64,000 nucleotides of DNA from a virus. The notes under the pieces are model-generated. The model saw nothing but the letters and a program-made list of their open reading frames with translations. It had not been told where the DNA came from and made no database searches. This document shows, piece after piece, positions 51,295-60,199 of the stretch (its first letter is position 1; every line of letters begins with the position of its first letter). The DNA is taken from positions 16,263-80,262 of the IMG/VR virus record IMGVR_UViG_3300047560_002518; one strand, written 5' to 3'. The translations under genes were made by a program, and so were the position numbers.

Positions 51295-52176
51295 TTACTT
51301 GCTGCCTCTTCCGCGGAATACACTTGTAGTGTTTTGTCCGTTGTCAGGACTTTTTCCTTTTGTTTCAGGACCATGACCTGGTTCTCTTTTCTTAAATGCG
51401 GTTTTTCCAGCTTTGCTGTCTGGACGATTTTGGATTGTGCCTAAGCCTGAAGTTAAATCGCCTGCTTTAGGGCTTAACAATCCACCTTGGGTGCCTTCAC
51501 CTTTAGATTCACCTGCAAATTTAGGTGCTACGCCGCCCATGTCGTTATATTTTGCTTTGTTAAAAATACTTTTGTTATTAACACCGTTGTCACCGTGTTT
51601 AGGTAATGCAACTTTGTTTACGTATTCAAACATGCTTTGGAATTCATTTTCTTCTTCACCGGCTCCAAATTCGTCGCCGCCCATGCCCATGTCGTCATCG
51701 CCCATGCCCATTTCGTCGCCGCCAAACATGTCGTCGTGTTCTGGTTCATCTTCTTCACCAGCTAATAATTGTTCAAATTCTGATTTTAATTCGTCTAATG
51801 CATCTTCAAGATCTAATACACGATTTTCTAAATCGCCATCTTCTTCATCACCAAATTCGTCATCACCGAATTCATCACCTTCTTCATCACCGAATTCATC
51901 GCCTTCTTTATCGCCAAATTCATCGTCTTCGCCTTCTTCGTCATCACCAAAGGTGTCGCCGCCAAAGTCATCATCGCCTTCATCTTCGTCATCACCAAAG
52001 CTATCGGTGTCGTCTTCTTCAGACTCTTCTTCTTCTTCAAATTCTTCTGCTAATAATTTTTCGTAAATCTCACGTGATTTACCTACTACGATATTGTGAA
52101 AAATATCTTTTGCTGCTTCATGATCTTCATTGATCAAAGCCTCAAGCATGGCTTCAAATTTGGTACGGTCAGTCAT
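51295..52176 (-). CDS. Acidic prohead core protein (gp68-like position)
   Basis: About 293 residues from the ATG at 52176 (MTDRTKFEAMLEAL), chosen because AGGAGA precedes it. A helical N-terminus of 50 residues is followed by a 130-residue extremely acidic, Asp/Glu/Gly-rich region with repeated GDEFGDEE units, then a helical coil (LENRVLDLEDALDELKSEFE) and a basic, disordered C-terminus. T4 has small core proteins gp67 and gp68 in this interval. The acidic repeats may mimic DNA charge inside the prohead; that is inference. Confidence 0.75.
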   Translation of the reverse strand: MTDRTKFEAMLEALINEDHEAAKDIFHNIVVGKSREIYEKLLAEEFEEEEESEEDDTDSFGDDEDEGDDDFGGDTFGDDEEGEDDEFGDKEGDEFGDEEGDEFGDDEFGDEEDGDLENRVLDLEDALDELKSEFEQLLAGEEDEPEHDDMFGGDEMGMGDDDMGMGGDEFGAGEEENEFQSMFEYVNKVALPKHGDNGVNNKSIFNKAKYNDMGGVAPKFAGESKGEGTQGGLLSPKAGDLTSGLGTIQNRPDSKAGKTAFKKREPGHGPETKGKSPDNGQNTTSVFRGRGSK

Positions 52177-52286
52177 GTTTCTCTCCTGTGATATCATTTT
52201 CTACAAGGCTGTCTTATATTTACACTACTTATAAAAAATATTGCAAATATGGCGCCAAAGCGATGGTTTTTGGCATGTTCTTTAGA

Positions 52287-52541
52287 CTATATACCAGTTG
52301 GCGCAGGTGTTGAATACATTGTATGAATAAAATTTAATTCAACTTCTTGTTCTAAGATATGAGCTTCACTACTCTTCCGAAGTTCATTAATCTGTCTAAG
52401 CGATAATCTTGTTTTTCTCGTATCAGAACGATGAACTAACGATTTATCGTTATCAGAATTATACCTCATATCACTGGCAACATGCTTTGAGTTTGGGTCG
52501 TTATAAAAAAGTTCTCTAAGTATCATAGTATTATTTATCAC
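52287..52541 (-). CDS. Small conserved protein between portal and prohead core genes
   Basis: 84 residues with an SDTRKTRLSLRQINELRKSSE segment that I recall as conserved in T4-like cyanophages right after gp20. It is basic and helical, with an Asn/Asp-rich N-terminal half. It may correspond to T4 gp67 (prohead core) by position. Start overlaps the portal stop by 4 bases (ATGA). Confidence 0.75.
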   Translation of the reverse strand: MINNTMILRELFYNDPNSKHVASDMRYNSDNDKSLVHRSDTRKTRLSLRQINELRKSSEAHILEQEVELNFIHTMYSTPAPTGI

Positions 52542-54283
52542 ATTGGAGGCGGTGCCATACCCGGTGCAGCAGGTGGCGGCATAGCTCCTGGCATACCGCC
52601 AGTCATTGGATCAGGTGGCATAACCCCTGGAGGTGCTGCTAAGTTACTTGCAGAGTTCATATCTTGTTCCATACCAGCAGCTGATAGCCCAGCTCCGCGT
52701 AATTCTCCTGCTGCATCTGTGTGAGTTGGCTGGCCTTTACCTTGTTCTTCACCCCATAGACGTTCATTTTCTGCCATTTCGTCTTCAGTTAATCCTAAAA
52801 ATCTTTTTAATGCAAAGCGTTTACTCATATAAGGCACTGCTTGAATAGTATTAAAGGTATTAATTCTTTCGGAATCTAAACTTGCTTGACGTGCGCTTGC
52901 GAAGTTCATTGGTGGGTTAAATTGTAATTCAAATAAATTTGAATCAATATTTGCACCGCGCGAGTACATGTACATTTTAAATTCATTTGTAAATACATCT
53001 GTGATTAAACTTTGCAATCTTTCGCAGTATTTGTTAAATCTTAACTCTTGAATATACGCTGTACCAACACGCCCGTCTTGAAAACTTGATTGACTATCGT
53101 CTGCACCAGTTGGTAAGTAGCTACTTGGAATACGTAAGCCACGGAATAACTTGTTTGTAAAGAATTTTAAGTCATCAATTTCACCTAAATTAGTTCCGCC
53201 CGGTAATGTTTCTACTTTAGAACCGCGTCCTTCTGCAGTTTGTGGGAAGAAATAGTCTTCATTTATACTTAAAGGATTGTAAGCACTGTCAATAACGTTC
53301 TGTCCACCGCCACTTTGGCTTGGAATTCTACGTTGATGTATTTCATTTTTAACTCTTTCTACAAAGGCCATAGCTAAATGGCTTGGCATATTACCAACAT
53401 CGATATGAAATACGCGTCTTTCTGGAGCTCTTTGTATACGATATATTAAAATAGCATCTTCTAATAGTTCTTTTTGCTTATAAACTTTAAAAATATTCTC
53501 TAATAAGCTGTTACCAAACGGATAATTGTTATCTAACCCTTCAGAAAGTGATAAATGAACAACATGTTCTGCATCAACTGCGTGTTCTGTATCGCCTAAA
53601 CCAAATCTTGAACCTGCTCCTGTATTAGGATATGGACCAGATGCACCATATTGAGCACCAGATGTTCCCATATAACCTGCACCTGATGTCATTCCACCGC
53701 CGGATTGTTTTGGATTTATGTTAGGTGTAATGCGTGTTGCTACGAGATTTTCAAAGTTAGGAGCTAAATCTTTAATGATATACTGTACAGGCTTCTTTCC
53801 TTCGCTTTCATTTACGATTACAGTTTCAATTTTACTAGGATCAATCCAGTTCCATTTTTGATTTTCAGGATCTCTAATGAAAAAAGCATCACCGTATTTG
53901 AATACATTTCGAACAATCCTAAAGATTTTAGTATCAAAATTCTGTAATTTGTTCCATTGTTGTAGATATTCACCTAAAATTCTAATTTCTGAATTAGTTC
54001 CTCGATTATTCCAACGAACTGTAAATGGACTTTTACCATCTTTTAACTTTTGTGTACAAAATTCAGCGAGAATATCAAGTGCTGCGTTGATTTCAGGATC
54101 ACTATCCATTACTTCGTACTGTTGATAACGATCAACACGATTAGGGCTTCCGGTATAAACATCTGGCAAGTAACTTGAATAATTTTTTCTTGCAGGTCCT
54201 GCTTTTGATGTTAAACCTAGTGTAGGAGTAGTATTAAGTTGTGTTGTACTGGATATTTCAGTGAAATGTTTACGCCAGGCCAT
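52538..54283 (-). CDS. gp20: Portal protein gp20
   Basis: 581 residues; T4 gp20 has 524. The portal ring is the entry for DNA and the start of head assembly. Typical segments: SDPEINAALDILAEFCTQ, FKYGDAFFIRDP, DAEHVVHLSLSEGLDNNYPF, a YRIQRAPERRVFHIDVGNMP motif and NKLFRGLRIPSSYLPTG. A C-terminal Met/Pro/Gly-rich tail is extra. It heads the head operon on the minus strand. Confidence 0.96.
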   Translation of the reverse strand: MAWRKHFTEISSTTQLNTTPTLGLTSKAGPARKNYSSYLPDVYTGSPNRVDRYQQYEVMDSDPEINAALDILAEFCTQKLKDGKSPFTVRWNNRGTNSEIRILGEYLQQWNKLQNFDTKIFRIVRNVFKYGDAFFIRDPENQKWNWIDPSKIETVIVNESEGKKPVQYIIKDLAPNFENLVATRITPNINPKQSGGGMTSGAGYMGTSGAQYGASGPYPNTGAGSRFGLGDTEHAVDAEHVVHLSLSEGLDNNYPFGNSLLENIFKVYKQKELLEDAILIYRIQRAPERRVFHIDVGNMPSHLAMAFVERVKNEIHQRRIPSQSGGGQNVIDSAYNPLSINEDYFFPQTAEGRGSKVETLPGGTNLGEIDDLKFFTNKLFRGLRIPSSYLPTGADDSQSSFQDGRVGTAYIQELRFNKYCERLQSLITDVFTNEFKMYMYSRGANIDSNLFELQFNPPMNFASARQASLDSERINTFNTIQAVPYMSKRFALKRFLGLTEDEMAENERLWGEEQGKGQPTHTDAAGELRGAGLSAAGMEQDMNSASNLAAPPGVMPPDPMTGGMPGAMPPPAAPGMAPPPM

Positions 54284-54333
54284 ATATTTCTCCTAATGTT
54301 TGTTCTTTTTGTTGTATATTCATTTTTTCATCC

Positions 54334-57300
54334 TTAATAGAACCTATTAGACATATTATTCGTAGCTTTCACTTGTTTTTGACTGCTTGAACTAATAGAT
54401 TCAGTATGTGAAGCCATTTGTGACATTGTTTTATTTAACTGTATCACTGCATCGTATATCTCTTTTAGGCTAACTGTATGAGATGTTTGTGATGATGCAG
54501 GTTTTGCATTTGATTGTTGCTCTGTATGCATTGGCTCCGGTGCATGTACCGGTGCAGGTTTGGTTGTTAGTTCATGTGTTGACGGTGCAACTTGATTTTG
54601 TGTCACATCTTTAATCTGAGCATGTGAACTTTTAACACTTTCAGCATCTTTTCTTGCATTAAACTCTTGCCAAGACTCTAAACCACCAATATGATGTGGT
54701 GCAGGTTTAGCAACACCTGCAGGTTCTGCCGATTTTGCTGATTGTCCTTTAGCTTTATCTTCATTAACTATAGATTTCCAAAGATCGTCATGTTTATACA
54801 AACCAGAATTTTTTATTTGTTCTCTATATATGTTTGCCGGATCATTTGGGTCTGCTTTTCTTGCTGCAATAGCCTCTGGTGTATTCTCTGCGGCAAGTTT
54901 TGCTGCATTTTCTTCCGGAGTTTCTTGTTTAACATTTTCATACCGTACATTTCCGCGTGTAAACAATGGACTATTGTCAGGTTTGAACATATCTCCTATT
55001 TTATCAAAGAATCCTTTTGATTCTGTTGGCTGATTTGCTTCAAGTTTTTGTTCATTTTCAACTGGAACTGGAGTTTCTTGATTAGGAGCTAATGTTTCTG
55101 ATACTTTTGCAGATTCATCTTGTAATTTTGCTGCAGTAACATCTTTATTAGTTGCACTTTCAGCAAATTTATCACCAAGACTGTTAAATGACGCAGAATA
55201 GTCTGGAGATTTAAATGTTTCCATTGCATTTGTTAGCTTTTCAGTATTATCCTCTGGTTTAACAACATTAGTAGAAACAGATTCTGTAAGTTTATCACTT
55301 AAATTGTTAAATGACTTATCTAAAGATGATTCTTTTTTCTCTTCTGGTTTTTCTGTGCTAATTTCTTTAAAGTCTAAACCGGTTGACAGTACATCTTTCT
55401 CTGCAGTTTTAATTTGAGCTTTTTCTTCAGGTGGTTTTTCTGTTTTCTTTGGTTCAACTATACGTCCTTCTTCTATATCACGTTGTTTTTTCTCTGCAGC
55501 TAATGTCAGTTCACGTTGTCTAGCGGCTGCAGCAGTTTCTGCATCATATTTTGGCTTAAACGCTGCATACTGTGCTTCAAATATTGGTAGATCATGAACT
55601 GCATCTTCATCATTTCTACCTTTTAGCTCGGCAATTTTGTCAATAAAGAATTTGTTTTCACCTTCTCTTACTTTACGTTTAATTGTTTCAGTAGATTGTA
55701 TACCAGTTTCTAACTCTTTCATTTCTGCATTAGTAAACTCATCGCGAGGATCTTTTAATCCAGCTTCGGCATCTTTTGATGTACCTGCAGGAGGTGGAGG
55801 TGTGTTTTCTGCAGTCTTAATAGTTGCGGTATCAGTAGTTGTAGGCGGTGCAGTAGCTGGTAGAGTTGATTTTGCAGGTTCAGTTGTTGGTGTTGCAGGT
55901 TCTGGTTCGCGCGAATAAGTAATTTCTGGTTTATTTCTTTCAGCTATAGCTGCTTGTTCTTTATTTGCGTTTTCTTGTTGTTTCTTTTTATCTTCTGCAG
56001 AGTTATCAGCTTTATTCACAATAGAACTTTTACTTTCTTTAATGTTTCCATCAACATGAAGACCAATATTTTTAAATATTTCCATTAATTGTTCATTAAA
56101 TTTATCTGTAGCTGGAATAAATGAAATGTTTTTCATTTTATCAGTAACTTCAGACAATCTTAAGACAACCTTTTCCATTTGGTCGTTAACACGATTAAAT
56201 ACACGTTCAATATCAGCAGCATTCGAAGTTGACATTGGTTTTATTTGATTAGCAATGTCTGTACCAAAAGAAGTTGGTAATGGAAAGTTCATTGACCCAG
56301 ATTTAGACGATGAAGATGTTGAAACTTGCTGAGATAATTGTCTAAACATATCCCTAGGGAACATTTTTTCAATAAATCTCATCATTTGATCTTCATTTGC
56401 AACTATTTCATTACCGTGAAGTAATGCAGGTTCACCTTTTGGATCAAAGTTTGTAAACATATCTTTAAATCCGCCGCCACCTGACAGGAATTTTTCAAAT
56501 TCCGGTGTACCACTGGCAAAAATGTGTGGCTCTTCCTTACCAAGAGGTTTAGTTAAATCATTTGGGTCTCGAATGTTGTTTGATTCGTTTTCTTTTAGTT
56601 TAGAACCTTCGTCAAACCGTTTGCGTAAAGAATCTGGAATTATTCCTTTGCCAATATCATTTAATTCATTTGTAGCAGCATTTTTTAAACCTTGTAGTTC
56701 TTGTTTCCAACCTTCTTGAGATCTATTTCTAAGAAGATTATCAAGTTGCCCATTTTTATTAAGTGCTTCAATTACTTTGCCACCGTCTCTAGCTAACTCA
56801 CCAAAGACTGAACTCAATCCGCCAGCTGCTCCTTTTAAATTACGATCAATTTCGTTAATAGTAGTTGCTAATTTAACTGCTGGATCAGTTATAGGTTCAC
56901 CAGTAGGCTTTTGTCCTGCAGCTTCTTTACGAGCTTCTTCTTGCATTAACTTAAGAGCTTCGCCGGCACCAACATGTGCCTCTGCCATTTTAGCTTCTAA
57001 TTGTTGAAGACCTGGCGTTTTTACATATTCGTCACCTAATCGATCTGGTACAGAGCCCGCCGGGCCGCCAATCATACCTAATGTTGATACAGGTTTCTTT
57101 TCTAATCCTTCAACATGTTTAGTAATAGCAGTGTCAAACAAATTCTTTAGATTTGCAACATCTTCTGGACTTTTAGCGTTACGAATAGCGTTTCCTACTC
57201 TAACTGCCTCAGCTAACGACCCAGTTGCACCTAATGTTGCGGCAGCTTTAGTACCTTCATCTGTTCGAATTGCACCAGTAGCTTGTTCAACGATAACAGT

Positions 57301-58158
57301 TTTCATTGCTGGACTTGCATTAGATAACTGTGGTAGTATTGCATCTAATGCTTGGCGTTGCATTGGATCTAATGAACGCATCATTGCTTGAATTCGTTTA
57401 TCAGATTTTATTTGTTGCAGTTGTTCTAATTGTTCTTTTTTACCAATACCTGTTATACGTGAATTTTCGTCAATTGATTCAATTAATTTTTCAGTTGCGT
57501 CAATTTGTCGTTGCCGCATTAATGGATCATTAGCATTAAATCCAGGTTGATTCATACTTGCAACATACATTGCTTTATTAATCAGTTCTGCACTCATGCC
57601 TAATTTTTCAAGTTGAGCAATAATTGGTCTCTGATGCAACTGCTCATTCATTTCTAAGAAATTTTTCTGAGCTCGATTAACAGTTGAACCTAATGCACCT
57701 AATTCAGCAGCACCTTTTTTAACCATTTCGGTGTATTCGTCTTGGGTCATACGAGCACCTTTGATTAAAGAATCAAATTCTGCTATGTTATTTCCAAATG
57801 TTGCACCGTACTCGCTTGCTTTGTTTAAGTTTGAATTAGTTGTAAGGACAGCATCACTAATCTTTTTACCAGCGTCGCCAAGAATTTTTCCAAATGCTCC
57901 ACCATAGTCGGATAATGCTTTATTAAAATTAGTTAATGCGTCTTTAGTAGTTGCAGTACCTGAACCAAGTTTCTCAAGTGCATCCCCAAGTGTGCTTGCT
58001 CCATCGGCAGCCGTGTTAAGTCCTTTCTTAAGCGAATTAAAAGGTGTAAGAGAGAATCCGCCACCACCTCCGCCACCACCTCCGGTATTAGAGCCTTTTA
58101 ATGTTTTATTAAGAGCATCAATCGATTCTCGTAGTCGTACTGTATCTTCATCACTCAT
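54334..58158 (-). CDS. Tape measure protein candidate (gp29-like role)
   Basis: 1274 residues. After a polyglycine stretch it has long amphipathic helices (NKALSDYGGAFGKILGDAGK, QRQIDATEKLIESIDENSR). A GEPALLHGNEIVANEDQMM segment near residue 590 is like the LHGxE motif common in phage tape measure proteins. The middle-to-C-terminal part is Pro/Thr/Glu/Lys-rich with few fold signals. T4 gp29 is 590 residues, so this would suit a longer tail if the whole length counted. It stands next to gp26, a tail hub gene, which supports the call. Confidence 0.7.
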   Translation of the reverse strand: MSDEDTVRLRESIDALNKTLKGSNTGGGGGGGGGFSLTPFNSLKKGLNTAADGASTLGDALEKLGSGTATTKDALTNFNKALSDYGGAFGKILGDAGKKISDAVLTTNSNLNKASEYGATFGNNIAEFDSLIKGARMTQDEYTEMVKKGAAELGALGSTVNRAQKNFLEMNEQLHQRPIIAQLEKLGMSAELINKAMYVASMNQPGFNANDPLMRQRQIDATEKLIESIDENSRITGIGKKEQLEQLQQIKSDKRIQAMMRSLDPMQRQALDAILPQLSNASPAMKTVIVEQATGAIRTDEGTKAAATLGATGSLAEAVRVGNAIRNAKSPEDVANLKNLFDTAITKHVEGLEKKPVSTLGMIGGPAGSVPDRLGDEYVKTPGLQQLEAKMAEAHVGAGEALKLMQEEARKEAAGQKPTGEPITDPAVKLATTINEIDRNLKGAAGGLSSVFGELARDGGKVIEALNKNGQLDNLLRNRSQEGWKQELQGLKNAATNELNDIGKGIIPDSLRKRFDEGSKLKENESNNIRDPNDLTKPLGKEEPHIFASGTPEFEKFLSGGGGFKDMFTNFDPKGEPALLHGNEIVANEDQMMRFIEKMFPRDMFRQLSQQVSTSSSSKSGSMNFPLPTSFGTDIANQIKPMSTSNAADIERVFNRVNDQMEKVVLRLSEVTDKMKNISFIPATDKFNEQLMEIFKNIGLHVDGNIKESKSSIVNKADNSAEDKKKQQENANKEQAAIAERNKPEITYSREPEPATPTTEPAKSTLPATAPPTTTDTATIKTAENTPPPPAGTSKDAEAGLKDPRDEFTNAEMKELETGIQSTETIKRKVREGENKFFIDKIAELKGRNDEDAVHDLPIFEAQYAAFKPKYDAETAAAARQRELTLAAEKKQRDIEEGRIVEPKKTEKPPEEKAQIKTAEKDVLSTGLDFKEISTEKPEEKKESSLDKSFNNLSDKLTESVSTNVVKPEDNTEKLTNAMETFKSPDYSASFNSLGDKFAESATNKDVTAAKLQDESAKVSETLAPNQETPVPVENEQKLEANQPTESKGFFDKIGDMFKPDNSPLFTRGNVRYENVKQETPEENAAKLAAENTPEAIAARKADPNDPANIYREQIKNSGLYKHDDLWKSIVNEDKAKGQSAKSAEPAGVAKPAPHHIGGLESWQEFNARKDAESVKSSHAQIKDVTQNQVAPSTHELTTKPAPVHAPEPMHTEQQSNAKPASSQTSHTVSLKEIYDAVIQLNKTMSQMASHTESISSSSQKQVKATNNMSNRFY

Positions 58159-58183
58159 TTTAAAAATCCTAAAAAATTATGTA

Positions 58184-58191
58184 TATAAATA
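58184..58191 (+). promoter_or_regulatory. TATAAATA late promoter for gp26
   Basis: Exact TATAAATA on the plus strand, 33 bases before the gp26 ATG at 58224. It faces the minus-strand copy at 58205-58212, only 13 bases away. Confidence 0.75.
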
Positions 58192-58204
58192 TGGTTTATA
58201 CTTA

Positions 58205-58212
58205 TATTTATA
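58205..58212 (-). promoter_or_regulatory. TATAAATA late promoter for the tape measure gene
   Basis: Exact TATAAATA on the minus strand, 46 bases before the tape measure ATG. With the plus-strand copy it forms a pair whose transcripts cross over the same 20 bases. Confidence 0.75.
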
Positions 58213-58223
58213 CGGAGTTATTC

Positions 58224-59054
58224 ATGGAACAAAACCCTTTACAAGAATTTTTTAGACAACCAAAAATTTATATTTCATTGCCATCAAAAGGAATTTACAA
58301 TGAACTTGGATCAATTAGTGGAGATCCAAGTCATTTACCAGTGTACGGTATGACAGGAATGGATGAAATTATGATGAAAACACCTGATGCACTATTAAAT
58401 GGTGAAAGCACAGTGTTATTAATCGAAAGTTGCTGCCCATCAATTAAAGATGCATGGCAAGTAAATGCATTGGATACAGATTTACTGTTAACTGCTATTC
58501 GAATTGCAACATTTGGAAATAATTTAGAAATTATGCATACATGTTCAAACCCAGAATGTGAATCTGAAAACGAATATGACGTTGACTTAGGTACAGTTAT
58601 TGATCATTTCAATAAATGCAAATATGAAAATCAAATAAAAATTGGCGGGTTAACTATTAGACTGCAACCGTTAACATATCGCCAAACTACTGATTTTGCA
58701 TTAAAGAATTTTCAATTACAACAAAAATTATCAAATTCTAAATCATTAGATGACGAAAAACAAAAAGAAATAGTTGCTCAATTATTTAACGATCTAAGAT
58801 CTATTCAAAATGACATTTATTTTGAAAGCATTGAATCAATTGATACTGGAAAAGTCGTAGTAACTGATAGAGATCATATTCGCGATTGGTTATCAAATTC
58901 TGAAAAAGATGTATTTAAGAAAATTCGTAATACATTTGATGTTAATAAAGCCAATTGGAAAATTCCAAATGTAAATGTAAAATGTGATAGTTGTGGAAAA
59001 GAAGCTTCATTATCAATTGATTTAGATCAAACTAATTTTTTCGATCCCGCCTAA
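58224..59054 (+). CDS. gp26: Baseplate hub protein gp26 (tail-assembly chaperone-like), zero-frame product
   Basis: 276 residues from ATG 58224, chosen because GGAG lies 7 bases upstream; the frame is open further back to 58179. QPKIYISLPSKGIYNEL at the start, then VYGMTGMDEIMMKTPDALLNGEST, resembles cyanophage gp26. Two cysteine pairs (CSNPEC; CDSCG) could bind zinc. T4 gp26 helps form the central hub of the baseplate. The gene ends at a T TTT TTC heptamer followed by an open -1 frame of 77 codons, so it probably also makes a longer product. Confidence 0.82.
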   Translation: MEQNPLQEFFRQPKIYISLPSKGIYNELGSISGDPSHLPVYGMTGMDEIMMKTPDALLNGESTVLLIESCCPSIKDAWQVNALDTDLLLTAIRIATFGNNLEIMHTCSNPECESENEYDVDLGTVIDHFNKCKYENQIKIGGLTIRLQPLTYRQTTDFALKNFQLQQKLSNSKSLDDEKQKEIVAQLFNDLRSIQNDIYFESIESIDTGKVVVTDRDHIRDWLSNSEKDVFKKIRNTFDVNKANWKIPNVNVKCDSCGKEASLSIDLDQTNFFDPA

Positions 59055-59275
59055 TTGGGTTATCTCCTTCTGATATTAGAGAATATCTAATTAGGCTTGA
59101 TAATAGTGCAAAACGTATTAAGCATGAATTATTTAGAATTTGCTGGTATATGAGAGGTGGTGTTTCGATACATCAGCTGATGCATGTGTTGAGTCACGAA
59201 GACCGATCAATTATGTACGATATTATCAAAGATAACATTGAATTAACAAAAATATCTAAAATGCCATTGTTATAA
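59036..59275 (+). CDS. -1 frame extension of gp26 (gp51-like C-terminal part)
   Basis: From T TTT TTC at 59036-59042, slipping back one base gives CGA TCC CGC and then an open frame to TAA 59273-59275. The peptide (LIRLDNSAKRIKHELFRICW, then YMRGGVSIHQLMHVLSHEDR) is helical and reads like real protein; I recall similar small ORFs after gp26 in cyanophages. It has no credible start of its own. The zero-frame stop follows 9 bases after the heptamer. The fusion would be 350 residues. This mirrors the G/GT tail-assembly chaperone frameshift of lambda. Confidence 0.75.
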   Translation, partial: FFRSRLIGLSPSDIREYLIRLDNSAKRIKHELFRICWYMRGGVSIHQLMHVLSHEDRSIMYDIIKDNIELTKISKMPLL

Positions 59276-60019
59276 TTAGTAAATTAAAAATCCATTCTTA
59301 TCTCTATGTAACCCTTGTGGAGTATACTCATAATCTGGATCAGCAATTCTTGGAGTCATGTAATCATTTTGTGAATTTGGTTTTGTAGGATCAACTGGTG
59401 TAGGCGCAGGGGTTGCTGTTTGAGTAGCCTGTGGTGCTGGTTGATCAGGCACTTGTTTTTTATCTTGATTAACAGCTTCTTGAATTGTATTATGTAACCA
59501 ATCAATAGCAATTGTTCCGTATCTACCCATGTCTTTAAGAATACTTACTGATATAAGTGATGCAAGTGCCTCTGTACCTTCTTTGGTACGTAATTGCTGC
59601 ATTAAATATATTCTCGCACCTTGGCTTAATATTTTGTACATACTAGCAATTAGTGGACCTACAACTGGGATAATACTAATAAATCTTATGAATACTACAT
59701 CTGTTAGAAATGAACCAACTGCAGCTACTAAGCCAACTCCAAGCTTGGCCATCATCTCACCTGCTTTTGCAGATCGATATTCATTAAATTGTTGTTGTGT
59801 TGCGACCCCTGATTTCAATGCTTCATCTGCTTGATTCATTTGAGTAAGATAATCAATTACAGGAGATAATAACGATGCTAATCCTAACCAACCAAGAGCT
59901 GTTTTAAAAGAGTTAAAGCCAGCTTTAACTCTAGATCCTCCATTAATATTAATAGTGGGCGGAGCATCTGCTTCATTTAAATGTGTGTGGCGTTTAGCTG
60001 TTATCTCTCTGACTTTCAT
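59276..60019 (-). CDS. Hydrophobic helical protein with capsid-targeting-like N-terminus
   Basis: 247 residues. It starts MKVREITAKRHTHLNEADAPP, with LNE at residues 14-16 as a candidate gp21 site. Two or more hydrophobic segments follow (WLGLASLLSPVIDYL; LGVGLVAAVGSFL; FISIIPVVGPLIASMYKIL), enough for membrane insertion. The C-terminal 70 residues are Pro/Gln/Thr-rich. Its stop touches the end of the gp26 extension. An ejected membrane-active protein is possible but unproven. An AAGGA lies upstream of the ATG. Confidence 0.7.
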   Translation of the reverse strand: MKVREITAKRHTHLNEADAPPTININGGSRVKAGFNSFKTALGWLGLASLLSPVIDYLTQMNQADEALKSGVATQQQFNEYRSAKAGEMMAKLGVGLVAAVGSFLTDVVFIRFISIIPVVGPLIASMYKILSQGARIYLMQQLRTKEGTEALASLISVSILKDMGRYGTIAIDWLHNTIQEAVNQDKKQVPDQPAPQATQTATPAPTPVDPTKPNSQNDYMTPRIADPDYEYTPQGLHRDKNGFLIY

Positions 60020-60092
60020 TTATAATCCTTTTATTCCTTTCAGAATAATCCTTAAATATTAACGATATTTATTAAAAAAAATAAAACATATT

Positions 60093-60114
60093 AAAAGATG
60101 AACTAACGTTCATC
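60093..60114 (-). terminator. Intrinsic terminator ending the non-coding transcript
   Basis: GATGAAC and GTTCATC form a perfect 7-bp stem with a 4-base loop, followed on the minus strand by TTTTAATATGTTTTATTTTTTTT. It closes the hairpin-rich stretch and precedes the 59276-60019 gene. Confidence 0.7.
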
Positions 60115-60199
60115 TATATTTCGCTTTCGCTCAATATATTTTTTCTCTTAAAAGCAATAATGAAAAAAAATAATATTTTAATTATGAAATAATATTTTA

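Noticed and set aside
51413-52133. Long plus-strand ORFs rich in Ser/Pro and in His/Leu/Arg opposite the acidic core gene
   Set aside because: They are antisense shadows of Asp/Glu codon runs; composition follows directly from the real gene.
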